Shown in pieces: positions 34,463-43,319 of a stretch of DNA of 64,000 nt. Source of the stretch: Bradyrhizobium liaoningense (GTDB taxonomy: Bacteria; Pseudomonadota; Alphaproteobacteria; Rhizobiales; Xanthobacteraceae); contig NZ_JAFCJM010000004.1 in assembly GCF_018130955.1 (NCBI RefSeq), forward strand, positions 181,828-245,827, in the 5' to 3' direction. A program made the position numbers and the translations under genes. The notes under the pieces were generated by a model that did no database searches, had not been told where the DNA came from, and saw nothing but the letters and a program-made list of their open reading frames with translations. Every line of letters starts with the position of its first letter. The first letter of the stretch is position 1.

Positions 34463-34972
34463 TCAGCCAAGACTCGAAGGGTGGCTCGGCACGCGCTGCT
34501 CTGAGCGACGGCGCTGGATGCGGCGGATGGTCTGGTCGAGCGTGGACAGGAAGGTCGAGCGGTCGCGCGGCGCAAAGGATTTGGGCCCGCCGGTGATCTC
34601 GCCCGACGAGCGCAAATCCGTCATCAGGTTGCGGACCGCGAGCGTCATCCCGATCGACTCTTCGGTGAACGGTTTTCCGTTCGGCGCGATGACGTCGGCG
34701 CCCGCTTTCACGCAGCGGCTCGCGAGCGGGATGTCAGCGGTCACCACGATGTCGCCGCTACCAGCGCGTTCCGCGATCCAGTCGTCGGCGGCGTCCATGC
34801 CGGCGCCTGCCGCCACGCGCTCAATCAGCGGGTCCTGCGGCACACGGATGAAATTGCCGGCGACCACGCTCACCGGCAGGGAGTGCCTCGCAGCGACGCG
34901 ATAGATCTCGTCCTTCACCGGACAGGCGTCGGCGTCGACATAGATGCGGGTTATGCTGGAAACATCAGTCAT
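34463..34972 (-). CDS. YaiI/YqxD family protein (DUF188)
   Basis: This 169-residue protein has the DUF188 opening [18 protein letters not shown] and the block [16 protein letters not shown], a PIN-like nuclease fold. A nuclease-like role is proposed for the family but no substrate is established. The C-terminus ([10 protein letters not shown]) is basic. The gene heads a two-gene unit with the ABC-F ATPase, with two bases between stop and start. Confidence 0.9.
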   Translation of the reverse strand: MTDVSSITRIYVDADACPVKDEIYRVAARHSLPVSVVAGNFIRVPQDPLIERVAAGAGMDAADDWIAERAGSGDIVVTADIPLASRCVKAGADVIAPNGKPFTEESIGMTLAVRNLMTDLRSSGEITGGPKSFAPRDRSTFLSTLDQTIRRIQRRRSEQRVPSHPSSLG

Positions 34973-35076
34973 TCCGCGGCGTGGTACCCCATTCAGGCCG
35001 CAAAGGCGAGGGGATTGACCGGGGTTCCCCAGGGCCTACGATTACGCCCGAAACAACAAGAATATGGGAAGGCGCC

Positions 35077-35876
35077 ATGCCGAACCGGCTCGAAACCTAC
35101 CGCGTCGAGGCCTACAACACCGCAAAGCAATCCGAAAACAAGATGCACGACGACACGGTGGCGCGCCGCTTCGGCTTTTCCGGCGGACTGGTGCCTGGCG
35201 TGGACGTCTTCGCCTACATGATGCATGTGCCGATCGCGCGTTGGGGCCGTAATTTCCTGGGGCGCGGGCTGATCGAGGCGCGCTTCATCAAGCCGGTCTA
35301 TGACGGCGAGACCGCCGATGTCGATGCGACCGAGCACAATGGCCTGCTGACGATCGAGGTCTTTAGCCGGACCGAGCTCTGCGCGACCGGGACGGCCTCG
35401 CTGCCGGCCACACGCCTGCGGTCGCGCTCGGTGATTACGTCGCGGTGCCCGCCGTGGCCGAGCGCAAGCCCGTCAGCCCGGCGACGTTTCAGGAAGGCAA
35501 ATGGCTGGGCACCACGCCGCGCCGTTGGGCCGGGCAGGACGCGCAAAACTATCTCGCCGATGTCAGGGAGGCCGATCCGGTCTTTGCGCGCGAAGGGCTC
35601 GGTCATCCCGGCCTCATCCAGAGGGTGATGAATCGGGTTCTGGTCGACAACACGATTTTGGGCCCGTGGATCCACGTCGGTAGCCGCATGCAACTGCTCA
35701 CGGCCGCACGCGCCGGCGACGAGATCACCGCGCGCGCCAGGGTGACGGCGAACTACGAGAAGAAGGGCCACCGCTTCGTCGAGCTTGATGCACTCGTCGT
35801 CGCCAACGGCACGACGCCGCTTGCGCACTGTCAGCACATCGCGATCTACCAGCCGCGCGAGCAGGCGGCGGCCTAG
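35077..35876 (+). pseudogene. Frameshifted MaoC/hotdog-like protein gene
   Basis: The first part (35077-about 35412) encodes a hotdog-like N-domain with DDTVARRFGFSGGLVPGVDV; the second (from about 35413) continues in another frame with ALGDYVAVPAVAERKPV, a middle region and a second hotdog-like part ending LAHCQHIAIYQP. Reading GCC ACC ACG CCT in place of GCCACACGCCT restores one frame of about 266 residues, so a single missing C near 35408 explains the break. This is either a true inactivating mutation or a sequence error. Function of the intact family is unknown but fits an acyl-CoA hydratase fold. Confidence 0.8.
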
Positions 35877-35903
35877 TCCGGGACACGAGTGCGGAAACGA
35901 AAA

Positions 35904-35922
35904 CGGGGCCCAAGGGGCCCCG
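35904..35922 (-). terminator. GC-rich hairpin with T-tract, likely original rpmG terminator
   Basis: CGGGGCCC and GGGCCCCG form a perfect 8-bp stem with an AAG loop. On the minus strand the stem is followed by TTTTCGTTT, a typical intrinsic terminator. The nearest minus-strand gene upstream is rpmG, now about 1.1 kb away because an IS630 element lies between. On the plus strand the hairpin follows the frameshifted gene by 27 bases and is followed by AAAAGTC, so plus-strand termination is less clear. Confidence 0.75.
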
Positions 35923-35936
35923 CAAAAGTCTTCAGC

Positions 35937-36996
35937 TAGAGCATTTTCCGATCTGGCGGAATCGGAAGGGATTCCCTTCGGGGTCGAATCGTGATTCATC
36001 CTGAGGGCTGGTAATGGAGGCCAGCCCCCATGGCTAAACCCCTCTCGCCAGACCTTCGCCTTCGCATTATTCGGGCCGTGGAAGATGAGGGCATGAGCTG
36101 TCGGGGCGCTGCCGGCCGGTTCGGCGTGGCGCCGTCAACAGCGATCGAGCTGATCAGCGAGTGGCGAAGCACCGGCACCTGCGAGGCTGGAGCACAGGGC
36201 GGAGACCGGCGTTCGGCCCGGATCGAGGGTCATGCTGCAGAGATCCTCTCCCTGGTTGAGGCTACGCCTGACATGACGCTGGCCGAGATCGGCGACCGTC
36301 TCTTCAAAGTCCACGGCGAGCGTTTCGCGCCGAGTGTGGTCTGGCGGTTCTTCGATCGCCGCAACATCACCTTCAAAAAAAACATCGCACGCCAGCGAAC
36401 AGGATCGGCCCGACGTGGCCGCTGAACGCGCGGCATGGAAGGCATCTCAGCCTGAGATCGACATCCACCGGCTGGTGTTCATCGACGAGACGGGGGCCTC
36501 GACCAAGATGGCGCGGCTCTATGGCCGTTCGCCCTACGGCCAGCGCTGTGTCGCAGCAATCCCCCACGGCCATTGGAAGACGACGACTTTCGTTGGCGCG
36601 CTCAGGGCGACCGGCATGACTGCGCCGATGGTCCTCGACGGTCCCATGGATGGCTTGGCGTTCGAGGCTTACTTGACCCAAGTTCTCGTGCCGACGCTAA
36701 AGCCGGGCGACATCGTGGTGATGGACAATCTCGCAGCACACAAGCGGGCCGAGGTCGGCATCGCAATCGAGGCGGCAGGTGCCCGGCTCCTCTATCTGCC
36801 GCCTTATTCCCCCGATCTCAATCCGATCGAAATGGCCTTCGCCAAGCTCAAATCAGCCCTCAGAAAGGCGGCTGCCAGATCAATCGAGACCTTGCTCGAC
36901 GCTATCGCCGCAGCCGTTGCCGCCTTCACCGCCCAAGAGTGTCTGAACTTCTTCACCGCAGCCGGTTATGATCGCGCCTGATCAGAATCTGCTCTA
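35937..36996 (+). mobile_element. IS630-family insertion sequence with TA target duplication
   Basis: The element spans 35939-36994 with a TA dinucleotide on both sides (35937-35938, 36995-36996), the IS630/Tc1-type target duplication. Its inverted ends, starting with TA-GAGCA, match at 16 of 20 positions. A single transposase gene in two frames fills most of it. The element is complete by its ends and catalytic residues. It inserted about ten bases beyond the rpmG stop codon. Confidence 0.9.
36030..36981 (+). CDS. IS630-family transposase, two frames joined at an A8 tract
   Basis: The first frame (36030-36425) encodes a helix-turn-helix domain (CRGAAGRFGVAPSTAIELI) and a second winged helix. 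The second frame ends at 36981 and has the DDE catalytic core: D in LVFIDETGAS, D in VVMDNLAAHK, and E in YSPDLNPIEMAFAKLK. The frames join at eight A residues (36375-36382) within ITFKK, where a +1 or -2 shift gives the HASEQDRPDV continuation typical of this family. Slippage on the A-tract during transcription or translation is the likely mechanism. All three acidic residues are present, so the protein can be active. Confidence 0.88.
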
Positions 36997-37006
36997 GTCC
37001 GCGATC

Positions 37007-37174
37007 TTACTTGATCTTGGCTTCCTTGAATTCGACGTGCTTGCGCGCGACCGGGTCGTACTTCTTCTTGACCAGCTTGTCGGTCATGGTGCGCGAATTC
37101 TTCTTGGCGACGTAGTAGAAGCCGGTGTCAGCCGAGGACACGAGCTTGACCTTGATGGTGACCGCTTTGGCCAT
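37007..37174 (-). CDS. rpmG: 50S ribosomal protein L33
   Basis: This 55-residue protein reads [20 protein letters not shown] and continues with [20 protein letters not shown], the standard L33 sequence. It lacks the paired cysteines of zinc-binding L33 forms, as in many proteobacteria. It is a structural component of the large ribosomal subunit near the E site. The IS630 element begins about ten bases after its stop codon, separating it from a strong terminator-like hairpin at 35904-35922. Confidence 0.95.
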   Translation of the reverse strand: MAKAVTIKVKLVSSADTGFYYVAKKNSRTMTDKLVKKKYDPVARKHVEFKEAKIK

Positions 37175-37207
37175 GTTCTGAACCTCAGAAAATTAAGGGA
37201 ATCTGGA

Positions 37208-37235
37208 GCCGGCCAAACGGCCCGCGTTGGCCGGC
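37208..37235. other. Hairpin in the rpmG leader region
   Basis: GCCGGCCAA and TTGGCCGGC form a perfect 9-bp stem with a ten-base loop, 33 bases upstream of the rpmG start on the minus strand and downstream of the monooxygenase gene. No T-run follows. It could end the upstream transcript or shape the rpmG leader. Confidence 0.4.
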
Positions 37236-37299
37236 AACCTAGCCAGAAACCGCCTGATGTCAAGGTTTTAGGGCCTCAAAACCACTCAAATCGGCCCGA

Positions 37300-38625
37300 T
37301 TACGCCTCGAAGAACCGGTTTTTCGGCCGCGGCAGGCCCAGATTCTCCCTCAAAGTGGCCCCTTCGTATTCTTTCCGGAAAATCCCGCGCCTTTGCAGCT
37401 CCGGAACCACCTTGTCGACGAAATCGTCGAGCCCGGCGGGCAGGAACGGGAACATGATGTTAAAACCGTCGGAGCCGCGACCGACCAGCCACTCCTCCAT
37501 CTGGTCGGCGATGGTTTTTGCGGTGCCGACGAAGGACAGCCCGCCATAGCCGCCGACGCGCTGGGCGAGCTGGCGCACGGTGAGCTTGTCGCGCGCGGCG
37601 AGGTCGACCATGCGCTGGCGTCCACTCTTGCTGGCGTTGGTCTCGGGAATTTCGGGCAGCGGCCCGTCCGGATCGAAGCCCGATGCATCGGTGCCGAGAA
37701 TGACCGAGAGCGAGGCGATGGCGCTGTCATAGTGCACGCGGCTGTCGAGCAGCGCACGCTTCTCCTTCGCCTCGTCCACGCTGTCGCCGACCACCACAAA
37801 GGCGCCGGGAAGAATCTTGAGGTGATCGGGATCGCGGCCGATCTTTTCCATCCGGCCCTTGATGTCGGCATAGAGCTTTTGCCCGTCGGCGAAGCTGCCG
37901 CCGCCGGTGAACACGGCTTCCGCCGTCTCGGCCGCGAGCTGCTTGCCGTCCTCGGAGGCGCCGGCCTGAACGATCACCGGCCAGCCCTGGATAGGACGGG
38001 CGATGTTGAGGGGGCCGCGCACCCTGAGATATTTGCCCTTGTGGTCGAGCACATGCATCTTCGACGGCTCGAAGAACAGGCCGCTTTCGACGTCGCGCAC
38101 AAAAGCGTCGTCGGCGAAGGAATCCCAGAGGCCGGTGACGACGTCATAGAATTCCCGCGCGCGCTTGTAGCGCTCGGCGTGCTCCATGTGGTCGTCGAGG
38201 CCAAAGTTCAACGCCGCGTCGGGGTTGGAGGTCGTGACGATATTCCAGCCCGCGCGCCCGCCGCTGAGATGGTCGAGCGAGGCGAAGCGGCGCGCGACGT
38301 GATAGGGCTCGTCAAAGGTCGTCGAGCCCGTCGCGATCAGGCCGATCCGCTCGGTGACGGCCGAGAGCGCCGAGAGCAGCGTGAACGGCTCGAATGATGT
38401 CACGGTGTGGCTGCGCTTCAGCGCATTGACCGGCATGTTCAGCACGGCGAGGTGATCGGCCATGAAGAACGCGTCGAACTTGCCGGCCTCGAGCTTCCTG
38501 ATCAGTTGCTTGATGTGGCCAAAGTTGAAATTGGCATCGGGCCAGGCCCCCGGATAGCGCCAGGCGCCGGTGTGGATGCTGATCGGGCGCATGAATGCGC
38601 CAAGCTTGAGTTGCCGTTGTGCCAT
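37300..38625 (-). CDS. LLM-class FMN-dependent monooxygenase (NtaA/SnaA/DszA family)
   Basis: This 441-residue protein has the bacterial luciferase-like TIM barrel of the NtaA/SnaA/DszA group: GAWRYPGAWPDANFNFGH near the N-terminus, FMADHLAVLNM, WNIVTTSNPDAALNFG, and a C-terminal FNIMFPFLPAGLDDFVD. Members use reduced FMN from a separate reductase to hydroxylate chelators, sulfones or related compounds. No flavin reductase gene is adjacent. The substrate is unknown. Confidence 0.92.
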   Translation of the reverse strand: MAQRQLKLGAFMRPISIHTGAWRYPGAWPDANFNFGHIKQLIRKLEAGKFDAFFMADHLAVLNMPVNALKRSHTVTSFEPFTLLSALSAVTERIGLIATGSTTFDEPYHVARRFASLDHLSGGRAGWNIVTTSNPDAALNFGLDDHMEHAERYKRAREFYDVVTGLWDSFADDAFVRDVESGLFFEPSKMHVLDHKGKYLRVRGPLNIARPIQGWPVIVQAGASEDGKQLAAETAEAVFTGGGSFADGQKLYADIKGRMEKIGRDPDHLKILPGAFVVVGDSVDEAKEKRALLDSRVHYDSAIASLSVILGTDASGFDPDGPLPEIPETNASKSGRQRMVDLAARDKLTVRQLAQRVGGYGGLSFVGTAKTIADQMEEWLVGRGSDGFNIMFPFLPAGLDDFVDKVVPELQRRGIFRKEYEGATLRENLGLPRPKNRFFEA

Positions 38626-38738
38626 CGCGCCCCGTTTCCATGTTGGGTGTCGTTAGCAAAGACATAGGCACGGCCGGGAACTCCGCCATCGGGGCAGTGG
38701 GAAGAATTTTTCGTTTTTGCGCGCTCTCTCAGCACATT

Positions 38739-38838
38739 CGTCATTCCGGGGCGCGCCACTTGGCGCGAGCCCGGAATCCATACTCCCGATCGTGGTTATG
38801 GATTCCGGGCTCGCCGCTGACGCGGCGCCCCGGAATGA
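38739..38838. repeat. Palindromic repeat, CGTCATTCCGGGG type
   Basis: CGTCATTCCGGGGCGCGCCA and GCGCCCCGGAATGACG are inverted ends, with CCCGGAATCCAT and ATGGATTCCGGG inside. It occupies the 295-base divergent gap between the monooxygenase gene and the next protein; apart from it the gap shows nothing recognisable. Confidence 0.9.
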
Positions 38839-38920
38839 CGATCGGTGCCCTCGAACCAACCGGCTCTCCCAGCCGACAAAGCCAAGACCTGACTTTCAAG
38901 TCCCCCTGAGGAGCAACGCA

Positions 38921-39472
38921 ATGGCAAGCGCAATGACGGTGGATGGCAACCTCATCCGCGTCGAATGGCCCGGGCAATGGATTGCACGGGTGCTGTCGCT
39001 GCCGTTCCTGGCCGCGGGCTCGTACCTGCTCTGGAACGTCGCGCTCGGCGTGCGCAATGATCTCGCGGGTTTCGGCAGGCTGAGCGACGATCTGGTCCCG
39101 ATCCTGGTGTTTTCCGGCATCGGCCTCGTGATCGTGATTCCCGGCCTCTGGCTTGCGACCTACCGCTACTTCGTCGAGCTCAACAAGCTCATGGCGGAGG
39201 TGGTGATCACGCGCGCCTGCGGTCCCCTGCGGGTCCGCAGCCGGCGGAAGCTCACCGAATTCAGCTTTCTCAGCATCACCGATCAGGGCGCCACGGATGA
39301 AGATCCGCCGTCGACCTTCGACGTCGCCCTCTGCGGCAAGCGCGGCACCGAGCCCGTGGCTCTGAGCAGTTTTAACACGCGCGACGAGGCCAACGCGTTC
39401 GCGCAGGAGATCGGCCGTGCGCTAAAGCTGCCGGCGCGGGACTATGTCGGCACCGAGCCGGATGCGGACTGA
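38921..39472 (+). CDS. Hypothetical protein with two membrane spans
   Basis: This 183-residue protein is not recognised. Residues about 18-42 and 58-82 are hydrophobic (RVLSLPFLAAGSYLLW and ILVFSGIGLVIVIPGLWLA), giving a two-span membrane anchor. The rest is a polar cytoplasmic or periplasmic domain of about 95 residues with mixed charge. GAGGAG lies nine bases before ATG 38921; the frame opens further upstream only through a palindromic repeat. It is convergent with the NUDIX gene. Confidence 0.78.
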   Translation: MASAMTVDGNLIRVEWPGQWIARVLSLPFLAAGSYLLWNVALGVRNDLAGFGRLSDDLVPILVFSGIGLVIVIPGLWLATYRYFVELNKLMAEVVITRACGPLRVRSRRKLTEFSFLSITDQGATDEDPPSTFDVALCGKRGTEPVALSSFNTRDEANAFAQEIGRALKLPARDYVGTEPDAD

Positions 39473-39482
39473 TCCCCAAGGA

Positions 39483-40256
39483 TCAGGCCAAAATATCCTT
39501 CTGCATCTTGCCGCCGTAGAAATGGAAGAACGGCACCGGTGCGTCATGGCACAGCGGTCCCGTGGCGAGCCGCTTGTCCAGCTCATTGAGCACGTTCCGC
39601 GTCATCGGATGCAGATCCGCGAGCGGCTTTGAGCCGAGCTCGACCCAGACCAACTCGACGAGCTCCGCATCCGCGTGCACCACGCCTTCAACGCGGTGGG
39701 TGATGGCGGAGGCATCCGCCGTGAAGAAGCGCGTATCGAAGCGCTTGACGCGGCCGGGCGGGGTGATGGCGCGTGCGATCAAAAACAGGCCGGAGGGATC
39801 GGGCAACAGGCCCGCATCCGCAAACGGCGCCCAGGGACCCTCGAGTTTCGGCACCTTGCCTTCAGTTTTATCCTGGGCCTTGCGCCCCAGGCACAGGCCG
39901 GTCTCCTCGCAGGCCTCGCGGATCGCCGCAATCGCGAGCGATTTTGCACGCGAAGCCTCGGTCTTCGGGCTGCCCTTGAACAGATTGGCCTGCAGCTCCG
40001 GCGTGATCGGCGCCGCCACCGGCACGCGATAATCTGCCTTGTCGACGCGCCCGCCGGGGAAGACGAATTTACCGGGCATGAACACCACCTTGTCGTGGCG
40101 CTTGCCGACCAGAACCTTTGGCACGCCGCCGCTGCGATCGACCAGGATCAGCGTCGCGGCATCGCGCGGCCGGAAGTAGGGATGGTGATCCGCTTCCTTC
40201 TGGTCGTGGACCTTTTCTTTTTCCGTTTCTTCCCCAGCCTGCGCCGCTTCCGTCAT
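39483..40256 (-). CDS. NUDIX hydrolase
   Basis: This 257-residue protein has the Nudix box split as FPGGRVD followed later by AIREACEETGL, with the REACEETG core that binds metal. The domain covers about 25-215 and the N-terminus is Glu/Lys-rich. Enzymes of this group hydrolyse nucleoside diphosphates linked to other groups, or CoA derivatives. The ATG at 40256 is preferred; a TTG two codons earlier opens the frame. It lies downstream of the DUF983 and rnr genes on the same strand, beyond a palindromic repeat. The substrate is not known. Confidence 0.88.
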   Translation of the reverse strand: MTEAAQAGEETEKEKVHDQKEADHHPYFRPRDAATLILVDRSGGVPKVLVGKRHDKVVFMPGKFVFPGGRVDKADYRVPVAAPITPELQANLFKGSPKTEASRAKSLAIAAIREACEETGLCLGRKAQDKTEGKVPKLEGPWAPFADAGLLPDPSGLFLIARAITPPGRVKRFDTRFFTADASAITHRVEGVVHADAELVELVWVELGSKPLADLHPMTRNVLNELDKRLATGPLCHDAPVPFFHFYGGKMQKDILA

Positions 40257-40301
40257 CTCCAACCCCGAACAATCTCTTGTTGCTTCTTGCCGTTTTTATC
40301 T

Positions 40302-40350
40302 GAGCATGGTCTTTCCGGAAAACCGCTGCACACTTTTCCGGATCATGCTC
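40302..40350. repeat. Palindromic repeat, GAGCATG...CATGCTC type
   Basis: GAGCATGGTCTTTCCGGAAA and CTTTTCCGGATCATGCTC enclose ACCGCTGCACA. It belongs to the family at 16941-16989, in the opposite orientation, and its right end touches the DUF983 stop codon. Confidence 0.85.
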
Positions 40351-40781
40351 TACACCGGCGGGATACCGTCCGGCGGATTGTCATCAAAGCCGTGCATGCG
40401 CAGGGCCCATTGCAAGCCGACCACGGCGCCCTTCACCGGCTGAAGAAGGGCGAGCGACGCGAAGAACGTGAAGGGCAGGTAGGCCGCAAAGCTGATCCAG
40501 ACCGGCGTCGAATAATTGGTCTCGATCCAGAGCACGGCCGGCACCACGATATGGCCGACGATGACGATGACGAGATAGGCGGGCAAATCGTCGGCGCGAT
40601 GCGGCGTGAAGTCGAGCCCGCAGGAGCTGCAATTGTCCGCGGTCTTGAGGAAGGCGCGGAACAGCTTGCCCTTGCCGCAGCGCGGACAGCGGCAGCGAAA
40701 GCCGCGCTTCATGGCGCTCCAGACGTCGCGCTGCTCGACGAGGCCGGTCTCGCGCGTCCAGATTTTTGGCGCCGTGCTCAT
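40350..40781 (-). CDS. DUF983 membrane protein with zinc ribbon
   Basis: This 143-residue protein has a zinc-ribbon-like pair of CxxC motifs near the N-terminus (CRCPRCGKGKLF and CSSCGLDF) followed by two to three hydrophobic spans (LVIVIVGHIVVPAVLW and AAYLPFTFFASLALL). This is the DUF983 family, of unknown function. The start at 40781 overlaps the rnr stop codon as ATGA, with GGAAG before it; an upstream ATG at 40790 is possible. Coupling to rnr suggests co-expression with RNA-processing genes. Confidence 0.88.
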   Translation of the reverse strand: MSTAPKIWTRETGLVEQRDVWSAMKRGFRCRCPRCGKGKLFRAFLKTADNCSSCGLDFTPHRADDLPAYLVIVIVGHIVVPAVLWIETNYSTPVWISFAAYLPFTFFASLALLQPVKGAVVGLQWALRMHGFDDNPPDGIPPV

Positions 40782-43108
40782 CGCTTCCATGCCTTCGCCT
40801 TGTTCTTGCCCTTCTTCCCCTTGCCGGACTTGTTCTTCTCGGGCTCGCGTTTTCTCTCCGGGCTTCGTCCGGGATGCGCCTTCTGCGACTTGCGCTGCCG
40901 GCGAGAATCCCGCCGCCCGCGCGGCGCCGTCGCACCCTCGGACAACAGCTCGAAACGGAGCGCCCCGGCAATGGGAGCAGCTTCTATCAGACGGACGTCG
41001 ACCACGTCACCCAACTGGTGCATGGCACCGCTGCGCGTGCCGACCAGCGCATGCCGGCTCTCGTCATAGTTGAAATATTCCGTGCCGAGGGATCGGATCG
41101 GGATCAACCCGTCGGCGCCGGTCTCGTCCAGCTTGACGAACAGCCCTGCGCGCGTGACGCCGGAGACGCGGCCCTGGAAGGTCGCGCCGATCCTGTCCAC
41201 GAGGTGATGCGCGATCAGCCGGTCCACCGTCTCGCGTTCGGCCTTCATCGCGCGCCGCTCGGTCACGGAAATATGCGCGGCGACTTCACTGAGACTCTCC
41301 GGCGTTTCGCTGTCCGGTAGCGCGCCTTCGCCGAGGCTGAGCGCCCGCACCAGCGCGCGATGCACGACGAGGTCGGCATAGCGGCGGATCGGCGAGGTGA
41401 AGTGCGCGTAGCGCCGCAGATTGAGTCCGAAATGACCGTAGTTCTCGGCGGAATACTCTGCCTGCGCCTGAGCGCGCAGCACCACTTCGCTCACCAGCGG
41501 GAAGTAGTCGTGGCCTTCGAGCTGCGCCAGCACGCGGTTGAAAATGGTCGGGCGCAGCGCGCCGCTCTTGGCGAAGGGGACGTCGAGCGTTTCCAGGAAT
41601 TCCGCCAGCGCAAAGACCTTCTCCTGCGTCGGCTCGTCATGCACGCGGTAGATCAGCGGCAGCGACTTCTTCTCCAGCATCTCTGCCGCCGCGACGTTGG
41701 CGAGGATCATGAACTCCTCGATCAATTTGTGCGCATCAAGACGCTCCGGCACGACGACGCGATCGACCGTGCCGTCGCTCTTCAAGAGGATCTTTCGCTC
41801 GGGCAGGTCGAGATTGAGCGGATCACGCTCGTCGCGCGCGCGCTTGACGCAGGCATAGGCGGCATAGAGCGGCTTGAGGATCGGTTCGAGCAGGGGGCCG
41901 GTGGTGTCGTCCGGCCGGCCGTCGATCGCGGCCTGCGCCTGCGCGTAATGCAGCTTTGCCGCCGAGCGCATCAGGATGCGATGGAACGAGTGCGATCGCT
42001 TGCGCCCGTCGGGGCCGATGATCATCCGCACGGCAAGCGCGCCGCGCGGCTCGCCCGGCACGAGCGAACAGAGATTGTTGGAGATGCGCTCCGGGAGCAT
42101 CGGCACGACGCGGTCCGGGAAATAGACCGAATTGCCGCGGTCGAGCGCGTCGCGGTCGAGCGCGGTGCCGGGCCGCACGTAAAAACTCACATCGGCAATG
42201 GCGACATCGACGATGAAGCCGCCCTTGTTGTTGGGATCGGGGTCGGGTTGCGCATGCACCGCGTCGTCATGATCCTTGGCGTCGGGCGGATCGATGGTGA
42301 CGAGCGGCACGTCGCGCCAGTCCTCGCGTCCTCTGAGATTGGCGGGCTCTGCGGCCTCAGCCTCGCGCTCTGCCGCGGGCGAGAATTGCAGGGGAATGTC
42401 GTGGGCGTAGATCGCGATCAGGCTGATCGCCTTCTCGGATTTGACCGAGCCGAGCTTTTCCTTGACCCGGCCGGAGGCCAGCCCAAAGCCGCGCGAGCGG
42501 ACGATGTCGACGCTGACGAGGTCGCCGTCCTTCGCCTCCAGCGTGTCGGTCCTGGCGATGTTCAGCTCGCGGTCGGCAAACTTCTTGTCGACGGGGACGA
42601 GCCGCCCGCCACCCTCGGGGAGTGCGCGAAACACGCCGAGGATGCGGCTTTTCGCTTTGTCGATGACCTTAATGATGCGGCCCTGATAGGCCGGACCTTC
42701 CGTCTCGTCTGATCGATCGACGCGGAGCAGGGCGCGGTCGCCGACGCCGGCGGCCGTGCCGGGGGCTGCCCGGCGCGGCACGTGGATACGGATTTTTGGC
42801 GGCTCGCCGTTCTCGACCTCGTCCCATTCGGCCGGTGTGGCGATCAGCTCGCCGTCCTGGTCGCGGCCGGTGATGTCGGCCAGCAGCGTCGGCGGCAGGC
42901 CCTCGGGCTCGGAAACCTTGCGACGATTTTTCTTGATGATGCCGTCATCGGCGAGCTCGCGCAGCATGCGCTTGAGCTCGATGCGGTCGGCGTTCTTCAG
43001 GCCGAACTCGCGCGCAATTTCGCGGGTTCCGACCTTTCCTGATTGTGCCTTGATGAAGGCGACGATGGCATTCCGGTCGGGAAAGCCACGGTCAGTTTTT
43101 CGTTTCAC
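40778..43108 (-). CDS. rnr: Ribonuclease R
   Basis: This 776-residue protein has an N-terminal helix-turn-helix-like segment, cold-shock OB folds, the RNB catalytic core (with DDAVHAQPDPD and the proline/aspartate-rich HDDA metal site), and a C-terminal S1 domain followed by a lysine-rich tail (KNKSGKGKKGKNKAKA). It degrades structured RNA 3' to 5' in the cytoplasm. GTG 43108 is the start; AGAGG precedes it. It follows topA on the same strand beyond a 210-base gap with a repeat. Confidence 0.95.
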   Translation of the reverse strand: MKRKTDRGFPDRNAIVAFIKAQSGKVGTREIAREFGLKNADRIELKRMLRELADDGIIKKNRRKVSEPEGLPPTLLADITGRDQDGELIATPAEWDEVENGEPPKIRIHVPRRAAPGTAAGVGDRALLRVDRSDETEGPAYQGRIIKVIDKAKSRILGVFRALPEGGGRLVPVDKKFADRELNIARTDTLEAKDGDLVSVDIVRSRGFGLASGRVKEKLGSVKSEKAISLIAIYAHDIPLQFSPAAEREAEAAEPANLRGREDWRDVPLVTIDPPDAKDHDDAVHAQPDPDPNNKGGFIVDVAIADVSFYVRPGTALDRDALDRGNSVYFPDRVVPMLPERISNNLCSLVPGEPRGALAVRMIIGPDGRKRSHSFHRILMRSAAKLHYAQAQAAIDGRPDDTTGPLLEPILKPLYAAYACVKRARDERDPLNLDLPERKILLKSDGTVDRVVVPERLDAHKLIEEFMILANVAAAEMLEKKSLPLIYRVHDEPTQEKVFALAEFLETLDVPFAKSGALRPTIFNRVLAQLEGHDYFPLVSEVVLRAQAQAEYSAENYGHFGLNLRRYAHFTSPIRRYADLVVHRALVRALSLGEGALPDSETPESLSEVAAHISVTERRAMKAERETVDRLIAHHLVDRIGATFQGRVSGVTRAGLFVKLDETGADGLIPIRSLGTEYFNYDESRHALVGTRSGAMHQLGDVVDVRLIEAAPIAGALRFELLSEGATAPRGRRDSRRQRKSQKAHPGRSPERKREPEKNKSGKGKKGKNKAKAWKR

Positions 43109-43161
43109 TTAACCTCTATAGCTTGGTGAGTCTTGGCGCTCTTGGCCGCAGACACGCTGCA

Positions 43162-43280
43162 ACCTCTCCCGCTTGCGGGAGAGGTCGCGCCGAAGGCGCG
43201 GGTGAGGGTTCGCCCCTCTTGGGGGTTCTCGATTGCGGAGACACCCTCTCCCCAACCCTCCCCCGCAAGCGGGGGAGGGA
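43162..43280. repeat. Palindromic repeat, ACCTCTCCC/GGGAGGG type
   Basis: ACCTCTCCCGCTTGCGGGAG at the left and CCTCCCCCGCAAGCGGGGGA at the right are inverted copies around a centre of GGTGAGGGTTCGCCCCTC and ACACCCTCTCCCC. It belongs to the family at 28870-29018 and lies between topA and rnr, probably inside one transcript. Confidence 0.8.
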
Positions 43281-43319
43281 GCGCAGCTTCATTGCGGCTC
43301 GTAAGCAAACTCGATCTCA

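Noticed and set aside
32823..34904. A 693-codon plus-strand frame opposite the ABC-F and DUF188 genes
   Set aside because: Shadow of two clear minus-strand genes; composition is Ala/Gly/Arg/Gln-rich without domain features.
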